NCBI GenBank assembly: GCA_001769925.1
Contig: MEPT01000037.1
Location: forward strand, 6,723-16,752
Direction: 5' to 3'
DNA from: Bdellovibrionales bacterium RBG_16_40_8
GTDB taxonomy: Bacteria > Bdellovibrionota > Bdellovibrionia > Bdellovibrionales > UBA1609
DNA: 10,030 nt
Shown here piece by piece: positions 1-5,893 of this stretch (positions are counted from its first letter, which is position 1; each line of letters begins with the position of its first letter). A model generated the notes under the pieces. It searched no databases. It was not told where the DNA came from and worked only from the letters and a program-made list of their open reading frames with translations. The position numbers were made by a program, and so were the translations under genes.

Positions 1-555
1 GCTTTAAGTATTCGCGAGGCGGTAGGCACTCCAATTAAGTTTCTAGGAACGGGTGAGAAGTTGTCAGCCCTTGAGGCTTTTTATCCAGAGCGTTTGGCCT
101 CAAGGCTTCTTGATATGGGCGATGTTTTAAGCCTTGTTGAAAAAGCGCAAGAGGTTATTGACGAAAAAACTGCGCGTGAATCAGCGCGCAAGATAGCTAG
201 GTCTCAGTTTACGGTCCAAGATTTTCTAAAACAGATTCAAATGCTAAAAAAAATGGGTGGCATTGAGTCTTTGCTAGGTATGCTCCCCGGGATGGGGCAG
301 CTATCAAAACAGTTAAAAAACATGACCCCTCCAGAAAAAGAGATGAAAAAAATCGAGGCTATTATTCAGTCAATGACCATATCTGAACGGGCTAACCATA
401 AGCTGCTAAATGGCTCTAGACGCTTACGAATTGCTAGTGGCAGCGGTACCCAGGTAAGTGACGTTAATAAATTTATAAATCAATTTGAGCAATCGCAGAA
501 AATGATGTCACAGATGATGAAAATGGGGCTTGCGAAACGCCCCAAAACCATGTAG
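1..555 (+). CDS. ffh: Signal recognition particle protein Ffh, C-terminal part (5' truncated by window edge)
   Basis: Ffh is the GTPase that, with 4.5S RNA, binds signal sequences on ribosomes and delivers them to FtsY at the inner membrane. The frame is open from base 1, so the start lies outside the window; 184 residues are visible. The first ~45 residues are the end of the NG GTPase domain (ALSIREAVGTPIKFLGTGEK, then LEAFYPERLASRLLDMGD). The rest is the methionine-rich M domain. It has the hydrophobic-groove helices (MLPGMG), the SMTISER helix and the RNA-binding signature SRRLRIASGSG at about residues 139-149 of the fragment, then a Met-rich tail (KMMSQMMKMG). Internal TTG and ATG codons are not starts, because the family's sequence continues upstream of them. 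rpsP follows 35 bp later, the usual ffh-rpsP order, so co-transcription is likely. Identification is secure. Confidence 0.97.
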   Translation, partial: ALSIREAVGTPIKFLGTGEKLSALEAFYPERLASRLLDMGDVLSLVEKAQEVIDEKTARESARKIARSQFTVQDFLKQIQMLKKMGGIESLLGMLPGMGQLSKQLKNMTPPEKEMKKIEAIIQSMTISERANHKLLNGSRRLRIASGSGTQVSDVNKFINQFEQSQKMMSQMMKMGLAKRPKTM

Positions 556-579
556 ATCTGGCCTCTTACAGCTATATTT

Positions 580-584
580 AGGAG
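580..584 (+). promoter_or_regulatory. Shine-Dalgarno site of rpsP
   Basis: AGGAG six bases upstream of the ATG at 591 decides the rpsP start. Confidence 0.85.
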
Positions 585-590
585 ATTGTA

Positions 591-848
591 ATGGTTGTTA
601 TACGCTTAGCTAGATTTGGTAAAAAACACTTATCTTTATATAGAGTCACCGTAGCAGACCAAAAATATGCCGCTACCGGACGTTATTTAGAAATTGTCGG
701 TCACTTCAATCAAATACCAAAAGGTAAGGATGTTGGTCTAACCCTTAAAATGGATAGGGTTAATCATTGGATCAAATTAGGCGCAAAGCCCACAGAACGG
801 GTTATGGGTTTGATTCGCAAGTACGAAAAAACTGAACAAAAAACCTAG
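591..848 (+). CDS. rpsP: Small ribosomal subunit protein S16
   Basis: S16 is a primary-assembly protein of the 30S subunit that binds 16S rRNA. The 85-residue product has the family's usual length. It opens with VIRLARFGKKH, followed by LYRVTVADQKYAATGRYLEIVGHFN, the counterpart of the conserved YRIVVADS-RDGR-IE-IG segment. It ends with the helix RVNHWIKLGAKPTERV. AGGAG at 580-584, six bases before the ATG, fixes the start. The gene sits between ffh and khpA as in many bacteria. It is oddly followed by a 159-bp spacer in which its last codons, including the TAG stop, are repeated in tandem (see the repeat at 843-890). Confidence 0.97.
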   Translation: MVVIRLARFGKKHLSLYRVTVADQKYAATGRYLEIVGHFNQIPKGKDVGLTLKMDRVNHWIKLGAKPTERVMGLIRKYEKTEQKT

Positions 849-890
849 CTAAATACCTAGTTAAAGACCCAGTTAAAAACCCATCGTAAA
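843..890 (+). repeat. 12-bp tandem repeat spanning the rpsP stop codon (4 clear copies)
   Basis: Four adjacent 12-mers start at 843, 855, 867 and 879: ACCTAGCTAAAT, ACCTAGTTAAAG, ACCCAGTTAAAA, ACCCATCGTAAA. The first contains the real rpsP stop TAG (846-848); the second carries TAG at the same place in the same frame, and the third and fourth have CAG and CAT there. More degenerate copies keep the phase further on: TAT-TAA at 903, TAC-TAG-TTA at 915 and TGT-TAG at 927 have a stop as second codon. It looks like serial duplication of the 3' end of rpsP followed by decay. Confidence 0.8.
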
Positions 891-953
891 AATCTAGTAG
901 AATATTAATAGTAATACTAGTTACAATGTTAGGCAGAGAATCTAGTAGAATAT
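891..953 (+). repeat. 15-bp direct repeat, AATCTAGTAGAATAT, in the rpsP-khpA spacer
   Basis: Perfect copies lie at 891-905 and 939-953, offset 48 bp, which is four of the 12-bp units before it. A second matching pair, ATGTTAGGC (926-934) and ATGTTGGGC (976-984, one mismatch), has a similar offset of 50 bp. This suggests that a block of about 48 bp was itself duplicated. I see no convincing -35/-10 pair or terminator in this spacer. Confidence 0.75.
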
Positions 954-1007
954 AGAGTCGAGTATAACAAAGTAGATGTTGGGCTACAGCACGTAGAAGG
1001 GGAGAAA

Positions 1008-1253
1008 ATGGATCATACGAATTTGCGCGATCTGATAGAGTTTATGGCGAAAGCTCTCGTTGATAAACCAGCCGAAGTTGAAGTTAATGAGATTGTCGGT
1101 GAACAAACAACTGTAGTCGAATTAAAAGTTTCTAAAGACGACCTAGGCAAAGTAATTGGCAAACAAGGGCGAACGGCGCGCTCAATGCGCACTATCTTGA
1201 ATGCCGCTAGTACAAAATTACATAAAAGAAGCGTTCTCGAAATAGTCGAGTAA
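1008..1253 (+). CDS. khpA: KH-domain RNA-binding protein KhpA
   Basis: KhpA is a small cytoplasmic single-KH-domain RNA-binding protein; in Gram-positives it pairs with KhpB/Jag and affects sRNAs and cell elongation. The 81 residues match the family's usual length. The KH core is [20 protein letters not shown], with the nucleic-acid-gripping GxxG loop as GKQG at residues 51-54, then the helix [13 protein letters not shown]. The start is the ATG at 1008, behind the purine-rich GAAGGGGAG ending at 1004. The position behind rpsP is the family's standard place (often annotated as YlqC or a UPF0109-type protein). The usual next genes, rimM and trmD, are missing: a gene on the opposite strand ends 19 bp away. 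The last codons (GTC GAG TAA AAC AAA, 1245-1259) have a near copy upstream at 957-971. Confidence 0.93.
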   Translation: MDHTNLRDLIEFMAKALVDKPAEVEVNEIVGEQTTVVELKVSKDDLGKVIGKQGRTARSMRTILNAASTKLHKRSVLEIVE

Positions 1254-1272
1254 AACAAATCTTACCCGTAAT

Positions 1273-1878
1273 TTAATTGGTTTTGGCTATAGAGTCGCTC
1301 GGGTTAATTTGTGACTTTGGATCAATAGGTATTTTATCGCGCATAAGTTCGAAGTGAAGGTGTACTCCGGTTGCGCGCCCAGTGCGCCCCATAAGTCCTA
1401 TAACATCGCCGACGTGAATTTTTTGGCCAGTTTTTACTGTGTATCGAGAAAGATGTCCGTATAGAGTAGCCCAAGTTTTATCATATTCTAAAATTACCAT
1501 GCGACCGTAGCCGCGAAACCCAGATCTTGCATAAATCACAATCCCATCATGTGCCGCAAAGATAGGATCACCTTTTTGACCACGTAAATCTATTCCGAGG
1601 TGCGAGTTCTTGCCTTCATCAGAAAATCCTCGTGAGATTTGTATTTTGCGAACTGGCCACTGTAACTTAAATGGTCTAAGAGTATCCCCATCTTGGGGCG
1701 CAAGCTCTAATGTTTTGTCAGATTCATATAACTCTTTGTATGTAGAAAACTCGCCCTGTGAGATATAATCATTATCTGCAGAATATTCTGGGCCCTGCAT
1801 GTGGCCACAACTTAGAATAAAAAAAATAAGCGCAGGTAAAAATATTTTTCTTATAGACTTATGTAACATAAAATTCAT
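1273..1878 (-). CDS. M23/LytM-family peptidoglycan endopeptidase, predicted lipoprotein
   Basis: Predicted zinc endopeptidase that cuts peptide cross-links in peptidoglycan from the periplasmic side. With the chosen start it has 201 residues. A signal peptide (basic HKSIRK, then a hydrophobic stretch) ends in the lipobox ILSC with the lipidated Cys at residue 24. Glycine at +2 would suggest outer-membrane sorting by the E. coli rule (inference). After a linker of about 50 residues comes the LytM domain. Zinc ligands H93 and D97 (HLGID) and H173-x-H175 (HLHFEL) are present, as is H142 (YGHLS), so it should be active, unlike EnvC/NlpD-type activators. The ATG at 1878 overlaps the glyA stop as ATGA, suggesting translational coupling; starts at 1896 or 1869 are also possible. 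It is the last gene of the fab-glyA operon. The substrate bond is not predictable here. Confidence 0.88.
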   Translation of the reverse strand: MNFMLHKSIRKIFLPALIFFILSCGHMQGPEYSADNDYISQGEFSTYKELYESDKTLELAPQDGDTLRPFKLQWPVRKIQISRGFSDEGKNSHLGIDLRGQKGDPIFAAHDGIVIYARSGFRGYGRMVILEYDKTWATLYGHLSRYTVKTGQKIHVGDVIGLMGRTGRATGVHLHFELMRDKIPIDPKSQINPSDSIAKTN

Positions 1879-3122
1879 ACAGGAAATTTTCTGCATAATT
1901 CTTTAACTTTATCATGAATTGAGTTTAGTTTTGACTCATTTTTATGGTCGTCAAGCACATCACAAATCCAGTTAGCAATAGTTTTTATTTCATCTTCTTT
2001 CATGCCACGAGTTGTAAGCGCGGGTGTGCCGATACGAAGGCCTGAAGTCACAAATGGTGAGCGTTTTTCGTTCGGAACAGTATTTTTATTTACGGTAATC
2101 CCTGCAAGATCTAGAGCTGTTTCGCCATCTTTGCCGGTGAGATCGTCTCTGCGTGATAAATCAACAAGAATTAAATGATTGTCTGTGCCGCCAGTTACAA
2201 GTTCGTAGCCACGCTCGAGCATTACTGCAGAGAGAATTTTTGCGTTAGTAATAATTTGCTTGGCGTAGTTTTTAAATTCAGGTTTTAGTGCTTCACCAAA
2301 TGCTACGGCCTTTGCTGCTATTACATGCTCAAGTGGACCACCTTGAATACCAGGAAATATTTTAGAGTTTAGTTCTTTGGCCCTTTTTTCGCTACAAAAA
2401 ATAGCGCCGCCGCGTGGCCCCCGTAGTGTTTTGTGCGTAGTGGTTGTAACATAATCACTATAAGCGATAGGTGAGGGGTGAACGCCGCCTGCGACAAGAC
2501 CGGCAAAATGGGCCATATCAGTCATAAGTAAAGCCCCAACGCTGTCAGCGATTTCGCGAAATATTTTAAAATCAATAATTCGTGGATAAGCGCTGTAGCC
2601 TGCAATAATCATTTTTGGCTTTTCTTTTTTTGCTATGTCTGCAATGGCATCATAATTTATACGATGAGTTTTTTCTTCAATACCATATGAAACGATTCGA
2701 TATAAAATTCCACTGAAATTTACCGGTGAGCCATGGGTGAGGTGCCCACCGTGAGATAAGCTCATACCTAATACCGTGTCGCCCGGATTAAGAGCTGCCA
2801 TATAGACTGCCATATTGGCTTGTGAACCTGAATGCGGTTGTACGTTAGCGTGTTCTGCTGAGAAAAGTTTTTTGGCGCGCTCGATTGCTAGAGTTTCAAC
2901 TTCATCAACGTAGCGGCAACCGCCGTAATAGCGTTTACCAGGATAGCCTTCGGCATATTTATTGGTGAGAACCGAGCCTTGAGCTTCAAGTACGGCTTTA
3001 GAGACGTAATTTTCTGAAGCAATCATTTCTAGCCCAAATTGTTGTCTATCAATTTCTGCCGCAATAGACTTCGCTACTTCAGGATCAGCATTTTTTAGCA
3101 AGTTTAGCGACCCTTCGTTCAT
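1875..3122 (-). CDS. glyA: Serine hydroxymethyltransferase
   Basis: Cytoplasmic PLP enzyme that converts serine and tetrahydrofolate to glycine and 5,10-methylene-THF, feeding one-carbon units to purine, thymidylate and methionine synthesis. It has 415 residues, normal for bacterial SHMT. Family motifs are complete: [11 protein letters not shown] (31-41), [15 protein letters not shown] (54-68), the cofactor-contact [13 protein letters not shown] (201-213) and the Schiff-base lysine K231 in [15 protein letters not shown]. The ATG at 3122 is chosen over the in-frame TTG at 3137 because AAGGGGG lies five bases before the ATG and would itself sit inside the longer version. The first 38 bp overlap the end of rpiB, so its ribosome-binding site lies inside rpiB and the two are probably translationally coupled. 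rpiB-glyA adjacency is common in deltaproteobacteria. Confidence 0.97.
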   Translation of the reverse strand: MNEGSLNLLKNADPEVAKSIAAEIDRQQFGLEMIASENYVSKAVLEAQGSVLTNKYAEGYPGKRYYGGCRYVDEVETLAIERAKKLFSAEHANVQPHSGSQANMAVYMAALNPGDTVLGMSLSHGGHLTHGSPVNFSGILYRIVSYGIEEKTHRINYDAIADIAKKEKPKMIIAGYSAYPRIIDFKIFREIADSVGALLMTDMAHFAGLVAGGVHPSPIAYSDYVTTTTHKTLRGPRGGAIFCSEKRAKELNSKIFPGIQGGPLEHVIAAKAVAFGEALKPEFKNYAKQIITNAKILSAVMLERGYELVTGGTDNHLILVDLSRRDDLTGKDGETALDLAGITVNKNTVPNEKRSPFVTSGLRIGTPALTTRGMKEDEIKTIANWICDVLDDHKNESKLNSIHDKVKELCRKFPV

Positions 3123-3549
3123 GACGACCCCCTTCAAACTTGGTATTAATAAATGTTTTTAAAATTCTTTGTGCAAGCCTTGGTTCAGTATAGCGAGCTC
3201 CTAGACAGAGTACGTTGGCATCATTGTGCATGCGCGAAGCTTTGGCAATTTCTTCGCTCCAGCAAATAGCCGCACGAATGTGTTTGTGCCTGTTTGCGCG
3301 TATGGCAATACCTTGGCCTGAGCCACAAATAAGCACACCAATAACTAATTTTTTTCTAGAAAGTAATTTAATTTTTTTTGCTAATTTATCGGCGTAATCA
3401 GGGTAATCAACTGAATTTTCGCTATTTGTACCGAGATCAACCCACGCTAAAGACGGATTTTTTTTTATTATGTAGTTTTTTAAATCATAACCTGCATGAT
3501 CACAGGCGATTATAATTTTTTTATTTTTTACTATAATTTTGTTTTTCAT
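3085..3549 (-). CDS. rpiB: Ribose-5-phosphate isomerase B
   Basis: RpiB interconverts ribose 5-phosphate and ribulose 5-phosphate in the non-oxidative pentose phosphate pathway, supplying nucleotide precursors. The 154-residue protein has the full RpiB/LacAB signature: CDHAGYDLK near the N-terminus, DYPDYA (48-53), the active-site loop [11 protein letters not shown] with Cys75, ANR (85-87), [14 protein letters not shown] with His108, and [10 protein letters not shown] near the end. The family also contains LacA/LacB galactose-6-phosphate isomerases; the glyA neighbour and lack of lac genes favour RpiB. The ATG at 3549 has no clear Shine-Dalgarno. It follows directly on an in-frame TAA that belongs to the repeat behind fabF, so reinitiation after fabF is possible. 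The 3' end overlaps glyA by 38 bp. Confidence 0.95.
   Translation of the reverse strand: MKNKIIVKNKKIIIACDHAGYDLKNYIIKKNPSLAWVDLGTNSENSVDYPDYADKLAKKIKLLSRKKLVIGVLICGSGQGIAIRANRHKHIRAAICWSEEIAKASRMHNDANVLCLGARYTEPRLAQRILKTFINTKFEGGRHERRVAKLAKKC
3128..3134 (-). promoter_or_regulatory. Shine-Dalgarno site of glyA, inside rpiB
   Basis: On the minus strand AAGGGGG stands five bases before the ATG at 3122. It decides the glyA start and lies within the last codons of rpiB. Confidence 0.85.
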
Positions 3550-3610
3550 TTAATTACCAGAAGTCTAATTACCAAAAATATATTTATTAAGTATTTATTT
3601 ACTAAAAATT
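3550..3610 (-). repeat. 15-bp tandem repeat spanning the fabF stop codon (4 degenerate copies)
   Basis: Read in the sense of fabF, four blocks of five codons follow one another: ATT TTT AGT AAA TAA (the real end of fabF, 3609-3595), ATA CTT AAT AAA TAT, ATT TTT GGT AAT TAG, ACT TCT GGT AAT TAA. The ATG of rpiB (3549) follows at once. On the plus strand copies start at 3551, 3566, 3581 and 3596, and TAATTACCA is perfect in the first two. Three of the four blocks end in a stop codon at the same position. The whole 45-bp spacer is exactly three extra units. Confidence 0.8.
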
Positions 3611-4848
3611 ATGCATGCGTTAGTGCCGCCAAAACCAAAGCTATTATTTAAAACATGATTTAATTTGCGCTCTCGTGCTGCTAGCGGAACATAATCAAGG
3701 TCGCATTCTGGGCTTGGGTTTTCAAGATTAATCGTTGGCGGGATTTTGCCATGATATAGAGCAAGAATTGAAAAAACGCTCTCAATTGCGCCAGCCGCAC
3801 CGAGCGCGTGACCAGTCATACTTTTAGTACTTGAAATCCAGGTTTTTTTAGCAGCCTCTACACCTAAGGCTTTTTTTATAGCTTCGCTTTCTGCTAAATC
3901 GCCGACTGGGGTGCTGGTTCCGTGGGCATTAATATAACCAATATCAGAAGCATTAACCTTAGCACTGCGTATTGCGCCTATCATTGCCTTAACTGCGCCG
4001 GCGCCGCCTGGCGCTGGGTTTGTCATGTGATAAGCATCGCTTGAAACTCCATAGCCAGTTATTTCAGCATATATTTTTGCCTCACGCTTTTTAGCGAGTT
4101 CCATTTCTTCAAGTATAAGAACTGCGGCACCTTCAGCTAGAACAAAACCGTCGCGGTCTTTATCCCATGGACGTGATGCCGTTTGTGGTGAATCATTGCG
4201 GGTTGAAAGTGCTTTCATTGCAGCAAAACCACCAACCCCAAGACCGCAAATTGCCCCTTCAGCACCACCTGCAATCATGGCGTCACACATTCCATAACGT
4301 ATGTAGTGAAATGCTTCACCGATATTGTGGCAGCCAGTGGCACAAGCTGAGACCATAGAAAAATTTGGGCCCTTTAGCCCATATTGAATGCTCGCATTGC
4401 CAGGCGCCATACTTGTAATTACTTGCGGAATAAAAAACGGCGAAATTCTGCCCGGCCCACGTTCATTAAGAGTTTTAGTTGTCTCTTCGATACCGGGTAA
4501 TCCACCGATGCCGCAACCGATAAAAACACCAGTACGCTCTTTAAGCTCATCAGTAAACTCAATGCCTGAGTCATTAACAGCCTGAGTAGTTGCTGCCGCA
4601 GAAAGCATAAGAAAACGATCCATTTTTTTTTGTTCTTTTTTTTGAACGTATGGATCGGGGTTAAAACCCTTCACTTCTCCAGCAAATTTAACATCGAATT
4701 TGCTGGCGTCAAAAAGTGTTATAGGGGCTATGCCTGACTGACCTTTTAAAGCATTTTCAAAGCTTTCATTTGCTGAAAGCCCAAGTGGCGTCACAGCTCC
4801 TAGCCCCGTGACGACAACACGTCGACCTGCGGGAGAAGCCGGCGTCAT
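3595..4848 (-). CDS. fabF: Beta-ketoacyl-ACP synthase II
   Basis: KAS II condenses acyl-ACP with malonyl-ACP in fatty-acid elongation; in E. coli it also tunes the unsaturated/saturated balance with temperature. The 417-residue length is typical. It begins RRVVVTGLGAVTPLG. The thiolase-fold triad is complete: nucleophile C169 in SACATGCHN, H309 in NAHGTSTPVGD and H347 in STKSMTGHALGAAGA with K342 nearby, and the C-terminal FGFGGTN glycine loop is present. No FabA/FabB is visible, so how unsaturated acids arise cannot be told. The start lies one base after the acpP stop (TAA-T-ATG) with AAGG six bases upstream inside acpP, a strongly coupled pair. Its last five codons are the founder of the 15-bp repeat before rpiB. 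Confidence 0.97.
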   Translation of the reverse strand: MTPASPAGRRVVVTGLGAVTPLGLSANESFENALKGQSGIAPITLFDASKFDVKFAGEVKGFNPDPYVQKKEQKKMDRFLMLSAAATTQAVNDSGIEFTDELKERTGVFIGCGIGGLPGIEETTKTLNERGPGRISPFFIPQVITSMAPGNASIQYGLKGPNFSMVSACATGCHNIGEAFHYIRYGMCDAMIAGGAEGAICGLGVGGFAAMKALSTRNDSPQTASRPWDKDRDGFVLAEGAAVLILEEMELAKKREAKIYAEITGYGVSSDAYHMTNPAPGGAGAVKAMIGAIRSAKVNASDIGYINAHGTSTPVGDLAESEAIKKALGVEAAKKTWISSTKSMTGHALGAAGAIESVFSILALYHGKIPPTINLENPSPECDLDYVPLAARERKLNHVLNNSFGFGGTNACIIFSK

Positions 4849-4849
4849 A

Positions 4850-5086
4850 TTATGCCTTACCTTTTCCTTGAATATATTTTGTTACATCAGAAACCGTGCG
4901 AAGCTTTTCGGCATCTTCGTCAGGAATTTCTAGATCAAATTCTTCCTCCATTGCCATAACAAGCTCTACTATGTCGAGACTATCTGCCCCTAGGTCATCA
5001 ATAAATGAAGCCTCTGGTCTGATGCGATCGCCTTCAACTCCTAGTTGCTCTTCAATAATTTTTTTAATTCTCGGCTCTATAGACAT
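4850..5086 (-). CDS. acpP: Acyl carrier protein
   Basis: ACP carries growing acyl chains on a 4'-phosphopantetheine arm attached to serine. The 78-residue acidic protein has the canonical attachment motif [21 protein letters not shown] with S36 as the modified residue, and the normal helix-IV ending ([10 protein letters not shown]). AGGGAG five bases before the ATG gives one of the strongest ribosome-binding sites here, fitting a protein needed in excess. It is flanked by fabG and fabF, as in most type II systems. Upstream it is separated from fabG by an unusual 66-bp spacer filled with 15-bp tandem repeats; downstream it practically touches fabF. A dedicated promoter in the spacer is possible but I cannot identify one. 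Confidence 0.98.
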   Translation of the reverse strand: MSIEPRIKKIIEEQLGVEGDRIRPEASFIDDLGADSLDIVELVMAMEEEFDLEIPDEDAEKLRTVSDVTKYIQGKGKA

Positions 5087-5091
5087 AAAAT

Positions 5092-5097
5092 CTCCCT
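5092..5097 (-). promoter_or_regulatory. Shine-Dalgarno site of acpP
   Basis: Minus-strand AGGGAG five bases before the ATG at 5086. Confidence 0.8.
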
Positions 5098-5100
5098 TTA

Positions 5101-5160
5101 TTATTGGTTAACATATTATTGGTTAACATATATTTGGTTAACACATATTTTTTTAATACA
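5101..5160 (-). repeat. 15-bp tandem repeat between fabG and acpP, with a GTTAAC core (4 copies)
   Basis: On the plus strand two perfect copies of TTATTGGTTAACATA (5101-5115, 5116-5130) are followed by TATTTGGTTAACACA (5131-5145) and a decayed TATTTTTTTAATACA (5146-5160) that overlaps the fabG stop. Read in the fabG frame the unit is TGT TAA CCA ATA ATA. The real stop (5155-5153) thus has in-frame TAA counterparts at 5140-5138, 5125-5123 and 5110-5108. The palindrome GTTAAC appears three times at exact 15-bp spacing. acpP begins in the same frame as fabG. Confidence 0.9.
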
Positions 5161-5893
5161 TACTCATGCCGCCATTTACATGTAGAGTTTGCCCAGTTAT
5201 GTAAACAGCGTCATCACTTAATAAAAAACTCACTGCAGCAGCAATATCTTCAGTATTGCCAAATTTCTGCAGAGGAATTTTTGCCAGAATAGCATTTTTT
5301 TGAGTTTCGGGTAGTACATCTGTCATTTCTGTAACAATAAAACCTGGTGCTACGCAATTTATACGAATATTTCGTGAGCCAATTTCTTGGGCGATAGATT
5401 TAGAAAATGCAGTGATTCCACCTTTACTCGCCGCGTAGTTAGCTTGCCCTGGATTGCCGCTATGCCCAATAACACTTGTGATATTCACTATAGATCCCTG
5501 CCTGGCTTTAAGCATAACCTTAGAGACTGCTCGAGTGCAGAGATAGGTTCCGCGTAAATTAGTTTGAATAACTTGATCGAAGTCTTCTGCTTTCATGCGC
5601 AGAAGAAGCTGATCTTTAGTGATCCCAGCGTTATTAACCAAACCGTCAATCTTATCAAATTGTTCAAGTACTACTTTAAGCCCTGCTTCAACCGAGTCTT
5701 CATTTGCGATATTAATTTGTAGTGCGAGATGTCCTTCGCCGGGTAAACTTTTACGAACCTCTTCGGCGGCTTCGGGCTTTGACGTGTAGGTGAGAGCTAT
5801 TCTCGCGCCGTCTTCGGCAAGGCGTTTTGCAATTGCCGCACCTATTCCTCTACTGCCACCAGTGACGATAATTGATTTGCCTTTAAGTTTCAT
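5153..5893 (-). CDS. fabG: 3-oxoacyl-ACP reductase
   Basis: FabG reduces beta-ketoacyl-ACP to beta-hydroxyacyl-ACP with NADPH, the first reduction of each elongation round. It is a classical short-chain dehydrogenase of 246 residues with every hallmark: cofactor loop TGGSRGIG (11-18), NNAG (87-90), N112, catalytic S140 (NITSVIG) and the YxxxK pair Y153/K157 (YAASKGG), plus the C-terminal GQTLHVNGGM common to FabG. The ATG at 5893 is preferred to the in-frame TTG at 5905, because GAGG lies six bases before the ATG and the protein then starts MKLKGKSIIVTGG as usual. It overlaps the end of fabD by 11 bp, implying translational coupling. The 3' end is the decayed first unit of the 15-bp array. 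Confidence 0.97.
   Translation of the reverse strand: MKLKGKSIIVTGGSRGIGAAIAKRLAEDGARIALTYTSKPEAAEEVRKSLPGEGHLALQINIANEDSVEAGLKVVLEQFDKIDGLVNNAGITKDQLLLRMKAEDFDQVIQTNLRGTYLCTRAVSKVMLKARQGSIVNITSVIGHSGNPGQANYAASKGGITAFSKSIAQEIGSRNIRINCVAPGFIVTEMTDVLPETQKNAILAKIPLQKFGNTEDIAAAVSFLLSDDAVYITGQTLHVNGGMSMY

Noticed and set aside
903..968. khpA promoter from TATTAA, TATAGA or TATAAC hexamers
   Set aside because: No -35-like hexamer at 16-18 bp from any of them; the AT-rich repeats create such hexamers easily.
1236..1250. Inverted repeat CTCGA-AATAG-TCGAG at the end of khpA as a terminator
   Set aside because: Only five pairs, inside the coding end, and no T-run follows on either strand.
3122..3137. 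Longer glyA from the TTG at 3137
   Set aside because: The Shine-Dalgarno AAGGGGG would lie inside the coding region and is ideally placed for the ATG at 3122.
4896..5111. Plus-strand open frames over acpP, fabF, fabD and rpiB
   Set aside because: They lie opposite strongly conserved genes, lack ribosome-binding sites and show no recognisable protein features.
3551..5160. The two 15-bp arrays (3551-3610 and 5101-5160) as copies of one repeat family or one operator
   Set aside because: After rotation they share 11 of 15 bases but lie in opposite orientation relative to transcription, and both are AT-rich; independent duplications of each gene's own end explain them better.
5101..5160. CRISPR-like array
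   Set aside because: Units are 15 bp, directly adjacent and without unique spacers.
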